NCBI GenBank assembly: GCA_900552725.1 | Contig: USAT01000062.1 | Coordinates: 1 to 11,138, forward strand | Direction of reading: 5' to 3' | Source: an uncultured Eubacteriales bacterium | GTDB lineage: Bacteria > Bacillota > Clostridia > Oscillospirales > Oscillospiraceae | DNA: 11,138 bases | Shown here: positions 1 to 6,882 of the stretch, in pieces | How positions within the stretch are numbered: position 1 is the first letter of the stretch | Layout: every line of letters begins with the position of its first letter | Program-made: the position numbers and the translations under genes | Notes under the pieces: generated by a model | Seen by the model: the letters and a program-made list of their open reading frames with translations, nothing else | Databases searched by the model: none | Told to the model about the DNA's origin: nothing

Positions 1-569
1 CCATGCAGTGGCTGCCGGAGCTGATCGAGCAGTTCCGCCGCCAGCACAGCGGCGTCAGCGTGGATGTGCAGATGGGCTCGGTGGAGGAGGTATATCGCTG
101 GGTGCGTGAGGGAAAGGTAGATATGGCCTTCGCCAGCCGTCAGGAGAGCAGCACCCTGGACTGGACGCCCCTGAAGCCCGACCCCCTGCTGGTGATCCTG
201 CCCCGGGATTTCGACACCGGCGGCGGCGGCAGTCTGGACGTGCGGCGGCTGGAGGGCCAGGAGTTCCTGATGCCCTCCCTGGGGTTCCACCTGGACATCA
301 TGCGGGTGCTGGAGCGCTGCGGTGTGACGCCGGTGATCCGGGACACCCAGGTCAGCGACACGGTGATCATCTCCATGGTGGAGCACGGGCTGGGGGTCAG
401 CATCCTCAGCCGCCTGGTGCTGAAGGGCCGCTCCAGCGATGTGCTGGCCCTGCCGCTGGATCCCCCCGCCGTCCGGGAGCTGGGCGTGGCCACCCTCCCC
501 CGAAAGGACATGCGCCCATTGGCCCGGAAGTTTTTGCAGTTCACCACCGAAATGGCGGAGAAGCTGTAA
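1..569 (+). CDS. LysR-type transcriptional regulator, C-terminal effector domain (partial, 5' end outside window)
   Basis: The frame is open from the window edge and ends at TAA 567-569. The 188 visible residues look like the periplasmic-binding-like effector domain of a LysR-type regulator. It opens with a WLPEL..FRRQHSGVSVDV segment, has the VREGKVDMAFASRQ strand where family members carry their D-[LM]-[AG] motif, and later MVEHGLGVSIL, matching the usual (M)V..GLG(V)..L segment. The first ATG (position 3) is not the true start: LysR proteins are about 300 residues, so the N-terminal winged helix-turn-helix and linker (roughly 110 residues) lie to the left. The ligand and target genes cannot be read from the sequence. 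A GC-rich palindrome follows 17 nt after the stop, without a U-run. Confidence 0.85.
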   Translation, partial: MQWLPELIEQFRRQHSGVSVDVQMGSVEEVYRWVREGKVDMAFASRQESSTLDWTPLKPDPLLVILPRDFDTGGGGSLDVRRLEGQEFLMPSLGFHLDIMRVLERCGVTPVIRDTQVSDTVIISMVEHGLGVSILSRLVLKGRSSDVLALPLDPPAVRELGVATLPRKDMRPLARKFLQFTTEMAEKL

Positions 570-586
570 CTGGCACACCATACGGC

Positions 587-608
587 GGCGGGGTGAGGTC
601 ACCCCGCC
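587..608. repeat. GC-rich short hairpin (type D repeat), loop AGGT
   Basis: Perfect 9-bp inverted repeat GGCGGGGTG / CACCCCGCC (587-595 and 600-608) around AGGT. The same hairpin recurs at 9579-9596 with loop AGGG, so it belongs to a dispersed family rather than being a gene-specific terminator. No T-run follows on either strand. It could still slow transcription or protect the 3' end of the LysR message. Confidence 0.7.
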
Positions 609-635
609 CTACGCAGCGACTACCGATAGAACTCC

Positions 636-720
636 GTAGGGGGCGGCGTCCCCGACGCCCCGCCGGTTTACCGAAATGCCATCATAATACGGACGGGCCG
701 TCGAGGACGCCGGCCCCTAC
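636..720 (-). repeat. 85-bp palindromic dispersed repeat (type B), copy 1, inverted orientation
   Basis: The terminal arms are near-perfect inverted repeats: left GTAGGGGGCGGCGTCC (636-651), right GGACGCCGGCCCCTAC (705-720). Inside each arm a second small palindrome repeats the GTC/GAC core. The central 30 bp is variable. Two more copies lie at 6883-6968 and 9369-9454 with the same ends and length (85-86 bp). Strand is assigned minus because its flanking linker (611-635, reverse complement GGAGTTCTATCGG...) lies on the opposite side from that of the other copies. No coding potential is supported; peptides rich in GRRPRRP are translations of the repeat. Confidence 0.85.
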
Positions 721-781
721 AACCTTCTCCCCAAACACCCCCAAAAACAACAAAAAATCATACACTCAGGAGACCATCCCT

Positions 782-2179
782 ATGCTGAACTTCACCCCCG
801 TGACTGCGGACGCCATGACCGTCATGCGGCCCTATTACGAAAACTGCACCTACCGCCTGTGCGAATACAGCGCCGGCGTCAAATACATGTGGCGGGGCCA
901 CCTCCACTCGGAGTACGCCTTCACCGACGGGTGCCTGGTCATCCGCAACTGCATCGACGGCGTACCCCAGTTCGACTACCCCATCCCCGGCCCGGAGGGC
1001 GACGTGGACGCCGCCCTGGCCACCATCGAGGATCACTGCCGCCGCAAGGGCGTGCGGCCCATCTTCTCCGTGGTGCCGGAGTCCGAGGCCGGGAAGCTGG
1101 CTCTCCGCTGGCCCCGCGTCACCATCACCAACGAGCGGGCCTGGAAGGACTACCTCTACTACGCCGAGGATCTGGCCCACTTCGCCGGACGCCATTACAG
1201 CGGCCAGCGCAACCACATCAACAAGTTCAACAAGGAGCATCCCGGCGCGGAATTCATCCCCCTGACAGCGGAGAACGCCGACCTGCTGGCGGCCTTCTGG
1301 GCCGACTACGACCGGGAATTCCAGAAGCAGAGCCCGGAGGCAAAGCGTGAGCTGGCCCTGGCCCAGGATCTGTTCACCTATCTGGGCACCGGCATGTTCC
1401 GGGCGGGCGGCATTTTGTGGGAGGGCCGCCTGCTGGCCATCGCCCTGGCGGAGAAGTGCGGCGAAACCCTGGTGTGCCACATCGAAAAGGCCCTGTACTC
1501 CCACGCGGGCGTCTACCCCGCCATGGTGCAGAAATTCGCCGACTGCTACGGCGGCGACTGCCGCTGGATCAACCGGGAGGACGACGGCCGCGACCGCGGC
1601 CTGCGCACCTCCAAGCTGCAGTACCTGCCCGCGGAGCTGGGCGGCAAGCTGCGGTTCGAGGTGGGGTGTGAGCTGGACGCCCTGCGGCACATCCCGGAGC
1701 TCACCACGGAGCGGCTGACCCTCTCTCCCTTCACCGACGATGACAAGGCCGCCTATAACGCCCTGTGCCTGGACGACGACCGCAACCGCTGGTGGGGCTA
1801 CGACTACCGTGACGACCTGAAGGGCGAGCTGACGGAGGACTACTTCCTGGACGTGACCCGCCAGGACTTTGCAAGCCGCATCGCCATCAACTTCGCTGTC
1901 CGGCTGGAGGGCCGGTGCATCGGCGAGGTGGTGCTGTATAACGGCGACTGGCGGGGCACCATGGAGCAGGGCTGCCGCATCGCCCCGGCCTTTGCCGGAC
2001 ACGGCTACGGCACCGAGGCGTTCGCCGCCGTGGCGGACTGGGCGCTGTACCACCTGGGCCTGACCCGCGTGGTGGCCAAGTGCTATCAGGAGAACGCCGC
2101 GTCGGAGCGGATGCTGTCCGCCTGCATGCGCCACACCCACGACGACGAGACCTTCCGCTATTTTGAAAAGCTGGTGTAA
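782..2179 (+). CDS. DUF2156 domain protein fused to a GNAT (RimJ/RimL-like) N-acetyltransferase
   Basis: 465 residues, starting at ATG 782, which has AGGAG at 768-772 with a 9-nt spacer; the frame is open further upstream but that part only translates the repeat. Residues ~1-300 resemble DUF2156 (phosphatidylglycerol lysyltransferase C-terminal-like, itself a GNAT-related fold): early W-R-G-H-L-H-S-E-Y (37-45), the basic segment RHYSGQRNHINKFNKEHP (137-154), and a late W-I-N-R-E-D-D (262-268). Residues ~306-465 form a second acyltransferase: ELTTERLTLSPFTDDD is the usual start of RimJ/RimL-like enzymes, and A-G-H-G-Y-G-T-E-A (405-413) is the acetyl-CoA loop. The substrates are unknown; no membrane segments are seen, so it is probably cytosolic. 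No clear promoter is visible at 721-781. It ends at a strong hairpin, suggesting a single-gene transcript. Confidence 0.85.
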   Translation: MLNFTPVTADAMTVMRPYYENCTYRLCEYSAGVKYMWRGHLHSEYAFTDGCLVIRNCIDGVPQFDYPIPGPEGDVDAALATIEDHCRRKGVRPIFSVVPESEAGKLALRWPRVTITNERAWKDYLYYAEDLAHFAGRHYSGQRNHINKFNKEHPGAEFIPLTAENADLLAAFWADYDREFQKQSPEAKRELALAQDLFTYLGTGMFRAGGILWEGRLLAIALAEKCGETLVCHIEKALYSHAGVYPAMVQKFADCYGGDCRWINREDDGRDRGLRTSKLQYLPAELGGKLRFEVGCELDALRHIPELTTERLTLSPFTDDDKAAYNALCLDDDRNRWWGYDYRDDLKGELTEDYFLDVTRQDFASRIAINFAVRLEGRCIGEVVLYNGDWRGTMEQGCRIAPAFAGHGYGTEAFAAVADWALYHLGLTRVVAKCYQENAASERMLSACMRHTHDDETFRYFEKLV

Positions 2180-2188
2180 TACCTTTGT

Positions 2189-2237
2189 CGGCGCGAAAAC
2201 AGAGACCGACGCGAAGCGCCGGTCTCTGTTTCCCGCG
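2189..2237 (+). terminator. Hairpin terminator after the DUF2156-GNAT gene
   Basis: Perfect 12-bp stem AAACAGAGACCG / CGGTCTCTGTTT (2197-2208 and 2219-2230), capped by a small CGC-GAA-GCG hairpin and extended outside by GGCGCG / CGCGCC. Only a short TTT follows, so it is a strong hairpin with a weak U-run. It separates the upstream gene from the metK promoter. Confidence 0.7.
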
Positions 2238-2278
2238 CCCGAATTTTCGTGATTTTACAAAAAATTCACACTTGCCTA

Positions 2279-2306
2279 TTGACAATTCTGACAAAGATGG
2301 TAGAAT
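2279..2306 (+). promoter_or_regulatory. Sigma-A type promoter of metK
   Basis: TTGACA (2279-2284) and TAGAAT (2301-2306) are separated by 16 bp. A start near 2313 would place the transcript just ahead of the riboswitch, leaving a leader of about 205 nt. Confidence 0.8.
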
Positions 2307-2338
2307 GTAGTCCAGCTAATATCCCATACAACTTCATA

Positions 2339-2430
2339 CCTTATCAAGAGTGGCGGAGGGAACGGCCCAATGAAACCACGGCAACCTGTTTTTCAAGGTG
2401 CCAAATCCGACGATGAATCGAAAGATGAGG
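2339..2430 (+). ncRNA. SAM-I (S-box) riboswitch
   Basis: The leader carries the S-box core: CTTATCAAGAG, then GGAGGG, GGCCCAATGAAACC and CGGCAACC in order. The closing stem P1 pairs CCTTATC (2339-2345) with GATGAGG (2424-2430). P3 is formed by GGCAACCT with AGGTGCC, and CGATGAATCG forms a small stem in the P4 position. The class binds S-adenosylmethionine. Its position directly before the SAM synthetase gene and upstream of an intrinsic terminator indicates feedback attenuation of metK: high SAM should stabilise P1 and allow termination. Confidence 0.95.
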
Positions 2431-2447
2431 AAAGAGCAAGAAAGTTC

Positions 2448-2480
2448 AGCACTCTGTCGGTTCAGGCAGGGCGCTTTTTT
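2448..2480 (+). terminator. Riboswitch-controlled intrinsic terminator before metK
   Basis: AGCACTCTGTC (2448-2458) pairs with GGCAGGGCGCT (2465-2475) around the loop GGTTCA, with one A-C mismatch and two G-U pairs. A run of six T ends at 2480. It is the expression platform of the SAM-I riboswitch; I did not resolve the antiterminator pairing. Confidence 0.85.
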
Positions 2481-2517
2481 GTTGCGCATTTCCGAGAATT
2501 GAAAGGAGATCAAAATC

Positions 2518-3702
<1,185 letters not shown>

Positions 3703-3719
3703 TTGCGGGTAATTCCGGC

Positions 3720-3736
3720 GGTTAGCCAAAAGTAAC
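3720..3736 (+). promoter_or_regulatory. Possible DtxR-type operator next to the regulator's promoter
   Basis: GGTTAGCC (3720-3727) equals the core of the published DtxR/IdeR box, followed after a degraded centre by TAA (3733-3735); by eye about 13 of 19 positions fit the right-hand part of the consensus. It abuts the -35 of the DtxR-family gene, where autoregulation would be expected. The left half is not conserved, so this is only a suggestion. Confidence 0.3.
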
Positions 3737-3765
3737 TTGCATTTCTCCGATTCCTGTGCTATACT
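3737..3765 (+). promoter_or_regulatory. Sigma-A promoter of the DtxR-family regulator
   Basis: TTGCAT (3737-3742), 17-bp spacer, TATACT (3760-3765). A transcript start near 3772 leaves a leader of about 23 nt containing the ribosome binding site AAGGAG (3782-3787). Confidence 0.75.
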
Positions 3766-3794
3766 GGTTCCTAATAAGAACAAGGAGTGATCAC

Positions 3795-4169
3795 ATGCAT
3801 TTGCAGGAATCCGGCGAGATGTATCTGGAGACCATTCTGGTCCTGACCAGTCAATCGCCCCACGTCCGCGCCATCGACGTGGGCGAGTACATGGGCTATT
3901 CCAAGCCCAGCGTCAGCCGTGCCATGGGGCTGCTGAAAAACGGCGGCTACATCAAGGTGGACGAAAACGGCTTCATCACGCTGCTGGAGCCGGGCCGCGA
4001 GGTGGCCGAAATGATCTACGAGCGTCACACACTGTTGACGCAGTATCTCATCCGCCTGGGCGTATCGCCCGAGGTGGCTGCCGAGGACGCCTGCAAGCTG
4101 GAGCATGTGATCAGCGATGAATCCTTCCAGGCCATCAAGCGCCACGCCCATCTGGGTACGGTAAAATAA
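3795..4169 (+). CDS. DtxR/MntR-family metal-dependent transcriptional regulator
   Basis: 124 residues. I chose ATG 3795 because AAGGAG lies 7 nt upstream and the product begins where family members do. Residues ~1-65 form the winged helix-turn-helix, with recognition-helix segment YSKPSVSRAMGLLKNGGYI (35-53). Residues 66-124 are the dimerisation/metal domain. Aligning by eye with DtxR, the primary-site ligands are kept: Met9 (ESGEMYLETI), Cys100, Glu103 and His104 (DACKLEHVISDE). Of the ancillary site His78 (YERHTLL) is present, but the Glu of DtxR-79HRLAE83 is Thr82. The Met/Cys pair fits the iron-type DtxR/IdeR branch better than MntR, whose ligands here are Asp and Glu. The C-terminal SH3-like domain of DtxR is absent, as is common in short members. 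No metal transporter lies beside it, so the regulon is unknown. Confidence 0.9.
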   Translation: MHLQESGEMYLETILVLTSQSPHVRAIDVGEYMGYSKPSVSRAMGLLKNGGYIKVDENGFITLLEPGREVAEMIYERHTLLTQYLIRLGVSPEVAAEDACKLEHVISDESFQAIKRHAHLGTVK

Positions 4170-4172
4170 GCG

Positions 4173-4210
4173 AAAAAGAGTGACCGTCTTAAACGGTCAC
4201 TCTTTTTTTT
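4173..4210. terminator. Bidirectional intrinsic terminator between convergent genes
   Basis: A 15-bp perfect stem, AAAAAGAGTGACCGT (4173-4187) with ACGGTCACTCTTTTT (4193-4207), closes a 5-nt loop and ends in eight T on the plus strand and five on the minus strand. It terminates the DtxR-family gene and the convergent phosphatase gene. The right arm also encodes the last phosphatase codons, and the minus-strand stop codon TAA (4191-4189) lies in the loop. Confidence 0.95.
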
Positions 4211-4663
4211 GCGCCGGTCAATTCCGCCAGCAGACCCCGGCAGCCCGCCAGCACGTCCTGCCAGGCGGCCTCGAAGTCGCCGGTGTACCAGGGGTCGGCC
4301 ACGCTGCCGGGACGCGCCGTGTACGCCAGCAGCAGGTGCAGCTTCCCATCGGGATCGCCGCCGCAGATGCGCCGCATGTTCCGCAGATTGGCCTGGTCCA
4401 TGCCGATGAGCAGGTCATAGGCGTCATAGTCCTGCGCCGTCAGCTGCCGCGCCGCGTGGCCGCCGCAGGGGATGCCGTGCTCCGCCAGCTTCCGCCGCGC
4501 CGGGGGATAGACCGGATTGCCGAGCTCCTCCCGGCTGGTGGCCGCCGATCCGATATGAAACTGTGACGCCAGCCCGGCCTTCTGTACCAGGTCCTTCATC
4601 ACGAACTCCGCCATGGGGCTGCGGCAGATGTTGCCGTGGCAGATGAATAAGATTTTTGATCAT
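4189..4663 (-). CDS. Low-molecular-weight protein-tyrosine phosphatase, split by a +1 frameshift near its start
   Basis: The main frame (4614 to 4189) gives 141 residues beginning MAEFVMKDLVQKAG and containing ADPWYTGDF, the DP general-acid loop of LMW-PTPs. It lacks the N-terminal P-loop if started at ATG 4614. Reading upstream in that frame gives ILFICHGNICRSP, the complete C-x5-R active site, but the frame meets TGA at 4662-4660 and has no start codon. An ATG at 4663 with AGGGAG 11 nt upstream is in a different frame. Removing one A from the A5 run (4657-4653) yields MIKILFICHGNICRSPMAEF and a 157-residue protein of normal family length with Cys8 and Arg14. Either the base is a sequence error, the gene is newly broken, or the run is slippery. 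Members dephosphorylate tyrosine on protein substrates, often linked to exopolysaccharide or stress control. Its promoter and terminator look intact. Confidence 0.8.
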
Positions 4664-4696
4664 GTCTGTGTACGCTCCCTGTCTGTTGTTTCCTTC

Positions 4697-4705
4697 AGTA
4701 TACCA
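4697..4705 (-). promoter_or_regulatory. Extended -10 promoter of the LMW-PTP gene
   Basis: On the minus strand TGG precedes TATACT (4705-4697), an extended -10. The -35 region 17 bp upstream (TCGACG) is poor, as is usual for extended -10 promoters. Transcription would start near 4690, about 27 nt before the ATG. Confidence 0.5.
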
Positions 4706-4760
4706 GCCGTCCGCCCATTCGTCGAGAGGGAGTTTTCTCCGCGGGGCGGACAGAACCGAA

Positions 4761-4849
4761 GCCGCGGGTGCTGCATAAGCATCCGCGGCCTTGGCGAAAG
4801 GAAATAAAAGAGAATGGCATAGGGATCGCCCCGCAGGAGGGCGCGGGGC
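4761..4849 (-). terminator. Two GC-rich hairpins between argF and the LMW-PTP gene
   Basis: Just after argF on the minus strand there is a 7-bp stem GCCCCGC / GCGGGGC (4849-4843 with 4834-4828). Further down, a 12-bp stem GCCGCGGATGCT / AGCACCCGCGGC (4789-4778 with 4772-4761) has one G-T pair and a 5-nt loop. Neither has an immediate U-run, only pyrimidine-rich DNA, so factor-independent termination is uncertain, but they mark the probable end of the argF transcript. Confidence 0.4.
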
Positions 4850-4857
4850 GGGCCGGA

Positions 4858-5850
4858 TCAACCGGCCAGGGTGGCGGCCATGACCGCCTTGATGGTGTGC
4901 ATACGGTTCTCCGCCTCGTCAAAGACGATGGACTGGGGGCCTTCAAACACCTCGTCGGTGACCTCCATGGCGTCGCGGCCGAAGGCCTCGCCCATCTCCT
5001 TGCCCACGATAGTCTTGTGGTCGTGGAAGGCGGGCAGGCAGTGCATGAACACGGCCTTGTCACCGGCCTGGGCCATGAGCTGGGCGTTCACCTGATAGGG
5101 GGCCAGATCGGCGATGCGCTCCTTCCAGACCTCCACAGGCTCACCCATAGAGACCCACACGTCGGTATAGATCACGTCGGCGTTCTGGACGGCCGCGGCG
5201 GGATCGGTGATAAAGGACAGGGTGGCGCCGGTCTCCAGGGCGATGGCCTGGCATTCGGCAACCAGCGCCTGGTCGGGAAAATACTTCTCCGGCGCGCAGG
5301 CTACGAAGTGCATGCCCATCTTGGCGCAGCCCACCATCAGGGAGTTGCCCATGTTGTACCGGGCGTCGCCCATGTACACCAGCTTCTTGCCCTTCAGACC
5401 GCCGCAGTGCTCCTGAATGGTCAGGAAGTCCGCCAGGATCTGGGTGGGATGGAATTCGTTGGTCAGGCCGTTCCACACGGGAACGTCGGCGTACTGGGCC
5501 AGCTCCTCCACGATGCTCTGGCCGAAGCCCCGGTACTCGATGCCGTCAAACATGCGGCTGAGGACGCGGGCGGTGTCGGCGATGCTCTCCTTCTTGCCGA
5601 TCTGGGAGCCGGTGGGGTCCAGGTAGGTGACGCCCATGCCCAGGTCGTGGCCCGCCACCTCGAAGGCGCAGCGGGTACGGGTGCTGGTCTTTTCAAAGAT
5701 CAGGGCGATGTTCTTGCCCTGGCACAGGGCGTGGGGGATACCGGCCTTCTTCTTGGCCTTCAGGTCAGCCGCCAGCTCCAGCAGGTAGCTGATCTCCTCG
5801 GGGGTAAAGTCCAGCAGCTTCAGGAAATCCTTGTTTTTCAGACTGGTCAT
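4858..5850 (-). CDS. argF: Ornithine carbamoyltransferase
   Basis: 330 residues, normal length. It transfers the carbamoyl group of carbamoyl phosphate to ornithine, giving citrulline, in the cytosol. Visible signatures: the carbamoyl-phosphate loop FEKTSTRTR (52-60), FHPTQ (133-137), the DARYNMGNS segment (162-170), the ornithine-binding S-M-G loop (234-236), and HCLPAFHD (270-277) with the catalytic Cys271. The Asp preceding the SMG loop and the HCLP motif distinguish it from aspartate carbamoyltransferase. Start ATG 5850 has AAGGAG at 7 nt. It lies 33 nt after the permease gene and is very likely cotranscribed with it. A catabolic role (with arginine deiminase) is less likely because argG and argH are in the same block. 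Confidence 0.97.
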   Translation of the reverse strand: MTSLKNKDFLKLLDFTPEEISYLLELAADLKAKKKAGIPHALCQGKNIALIFEKTSTRTRCAFEVAGHDLGMGVTYLDPTGSQIGKKESIADTARVLSRMFDGIEYRGFGQSIVEELAQYADVPVWNGLTNEFHPTQILADFLTIQEHCGGLKGKKLVYMGDARYNMGNSLMVGCAKMGMHFVACAPEKYFPDQALVAECQAIALETGATLSFITDPAAAVQNADVIYTDVWVSMGEPVEVWKERIADLAPYQVNAQLMAQAGDKAVFMHCLPAFHDHKTIVGKEMGEAFGRDAMEVTDEVFEGPQSIVFDEAENRMHTIKAVMAATLAG

Positions 5851-5883
5851 GGGAGTGCTCCTTCCAAATAATAAGATAGGGCG

Positions 5884-6600
5884 TCAATGCCGGTCGCCCT
5901 TGTGCAGCCGCTTCTCCAGCACCGCCAGCAGCCGCGTCAGCGCCACCACGATGATGAGGTACGTCAGCGCCACCACCATCAGGGGATTGAATGCGTCGAA
6001 GGTATTGTTGCGGATCAGGTTGCCCGCTCTGGTCAGATCCTGCACGGCCACATAACCGGCCACGGCGGTCTCCTTCAAAAGGGCGATCATCTCGTTGCCG
6101 ATGGCGGGCAGGATGTTCTTCATGGCCTGGGGCAGGATCACATGGATGGTGGTCTGGATCCGGGACAGGCCCAGCGACCGGCCCGCCTCCATCTGGCCCG
6201 CGTCCACCGCGCCGATGCCGCTGCGCATCAGCTCGGCCATATACGCGCCGGAGTTGATGCCGAAGGTGACGATGCCCACGGTGATGCCGTTGGCGGACTG
6301 CATGATGACGAAGTAGAAGATCAGCAGCAGCACCACCACGGGGATGCCCCGGATGACGGTGGTATAGATGTCGCACAGCACACACAGGGGCTTCATGGCG
6401 CGGCTTCCCTCGCCGCAGTACTTGATGATGGCTACCAGTGCGCCGATCACGATGCCGATGCACAGGGCGCCCAGGGTGATGATGGCGGTGTTGCGCAGGC
6501 CGTCCACCAGCATCATATAGCGGTCATCCTCTAAAAATGTGGAGGCCAGCTTGGCGCCCCAGTTGGTAAAGAATTGGCCGATGGCGGTAAAAATATTCAT
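5884..6600 (-). CDS. Polar amino-acid ABC transporter permease (HisM/GlnP-like)
   Basis: 238 residues, an integral inner-membrane subunit. About five hydrophobic segments can be seen, including ~36-60, ~86-103, ~107-122 and ~205-227. TVIRGIPVVVLLLIFYF (81-97) is the conserved R-G-[IT]-P motif of the polar amino-acid permease family. The EAA loop that docks the ATPase is MEAGRSLGLSRIQTTIHVIL (137-156) followed by PQAMKN. ATG 6600 has AAGGAG at 8 nt. It presumably works with the solute-binding lipoprotein encoded 531 bp upstream. The usual adjacent ATP-binding subunit is not present; argF follows instead. The substrate is likely a basic or urea-cycle amino acid, inferred only from the neighbours. 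Confidence 0.93.
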   Translation of the reverse strand: MNIFTAIGQFFTNWGAKLASTFLEDDRYMMLVDGLRNTAIITLGALCIGIVIGALVAIIKYCGEGSRAMKPLCVLCDIYTTVIRGIPVVVLLLIFYFVIMQSANGITVGIVTFGINSGAYMAELMRSGIGAVDAGQMEAGRSLGLSRIQTTIHVILPQAMKNILPAIGNEMIALLKETAVAGYVAVQDLTRAGNLIRNNTFDAFNPLMVVALTYLIIVVALTRLLAVLEKRLHKGDRH

Positions 6601-6685
6601 AGCGGCGGCTCCTTAGAAGTATCTTATCATGCCCCGCCCGTCGGCGTGGGACAATTCGCGCAGAATTGGGGGTATTTAACAGGCA

Positions 6686-6747
6686 AATGAAGAGTGAAGA
6701 GAGAAAAGTGAAAGGTGAAGAGTTGCGGTATGCCGCTGAAGCGGCAT
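6686..6747 (+). repeat. Heptad tandem repeat followed by a perfect hairpin
   Basis: Five 7-bp units follow one another: AATGAAG, AGTGAAG, AGAGAAA, AGTGAAA, GGTGAAG (6686-6720). After AGTTGCGGT comes the perfect hairpin ATGCCGC-TGAA-GCGGCAT (6730-6747). The purine-rich strand is plus, i.e. antisense to the surrounding operon. It reads as a small non-coding repeat cassette, not a gene; the frame is not maintained as a protein repeat with a ribosome binding site. Confidence 0.65.
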
Positions 6748-6793
6748 GATCGGAATATGTTTTGCTTCTCTCTGTGCTATCGGTGGTCCGTTC

Positions 6794-6820
6794 GTAGGGG
6801 CGGACGACCCTGTCCGCCCG
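6794..6820 (+). repeat. Half-copy of the type C palindromic repeat
   Basis: GTAGGGGCGGAC begins the unit; GGGCGGAC (6798-6805) pairs with GTCCGCCC (6812-6819) around GACCCT. The sequence is almost the reverse complement of the right arm of the element at 7023-7100, so it looks like one arm of that family standing alone. Confidence 0.7.
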
Positions 6821-6882
6821 ACCGTATCACGCGGCGATTCCTTGTGCCCGCCGTACCACACGGCGGTTTCTTGCACCCTTGT

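Noticed and set aside
593..781. Upstream extension of the DUF2156-GNAT protein by 63 codons
   Set aside because: The extension reads through a dispersed repeat, is Pro/Arg/Thr-rich and lacks a ribosome binding site, whereas ATG 782 has AGGAG at good spacing and matches the expected domain start.
758..2140. Minus-strand open frame (460 codons) opposite the DUF2156-GNAT gene
   Set aside because: Shadow created by GC-rich third positions; the product is V/A/G/Q-rich without motifs, while the plus strand has two recognisable domains and an RBS.
4424..4861. Minus-strand open frame running through the LMW-PTP ATG (MIKNLIHLPRQH...)
   Set aside because: Beyond the third codon it is the wrong reading frame of the phosphatase gene; its upstream part translates the argF 3' region. 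It supports the frameshift, not a separate gene.
4768..5871. Plus-strand open frame (367 codons) opposite argF
   Set aside because: Antisense shadow of a complete ornithine carbamoyltransferase; the product is low complexity and starts in a terminator-like hairpin.
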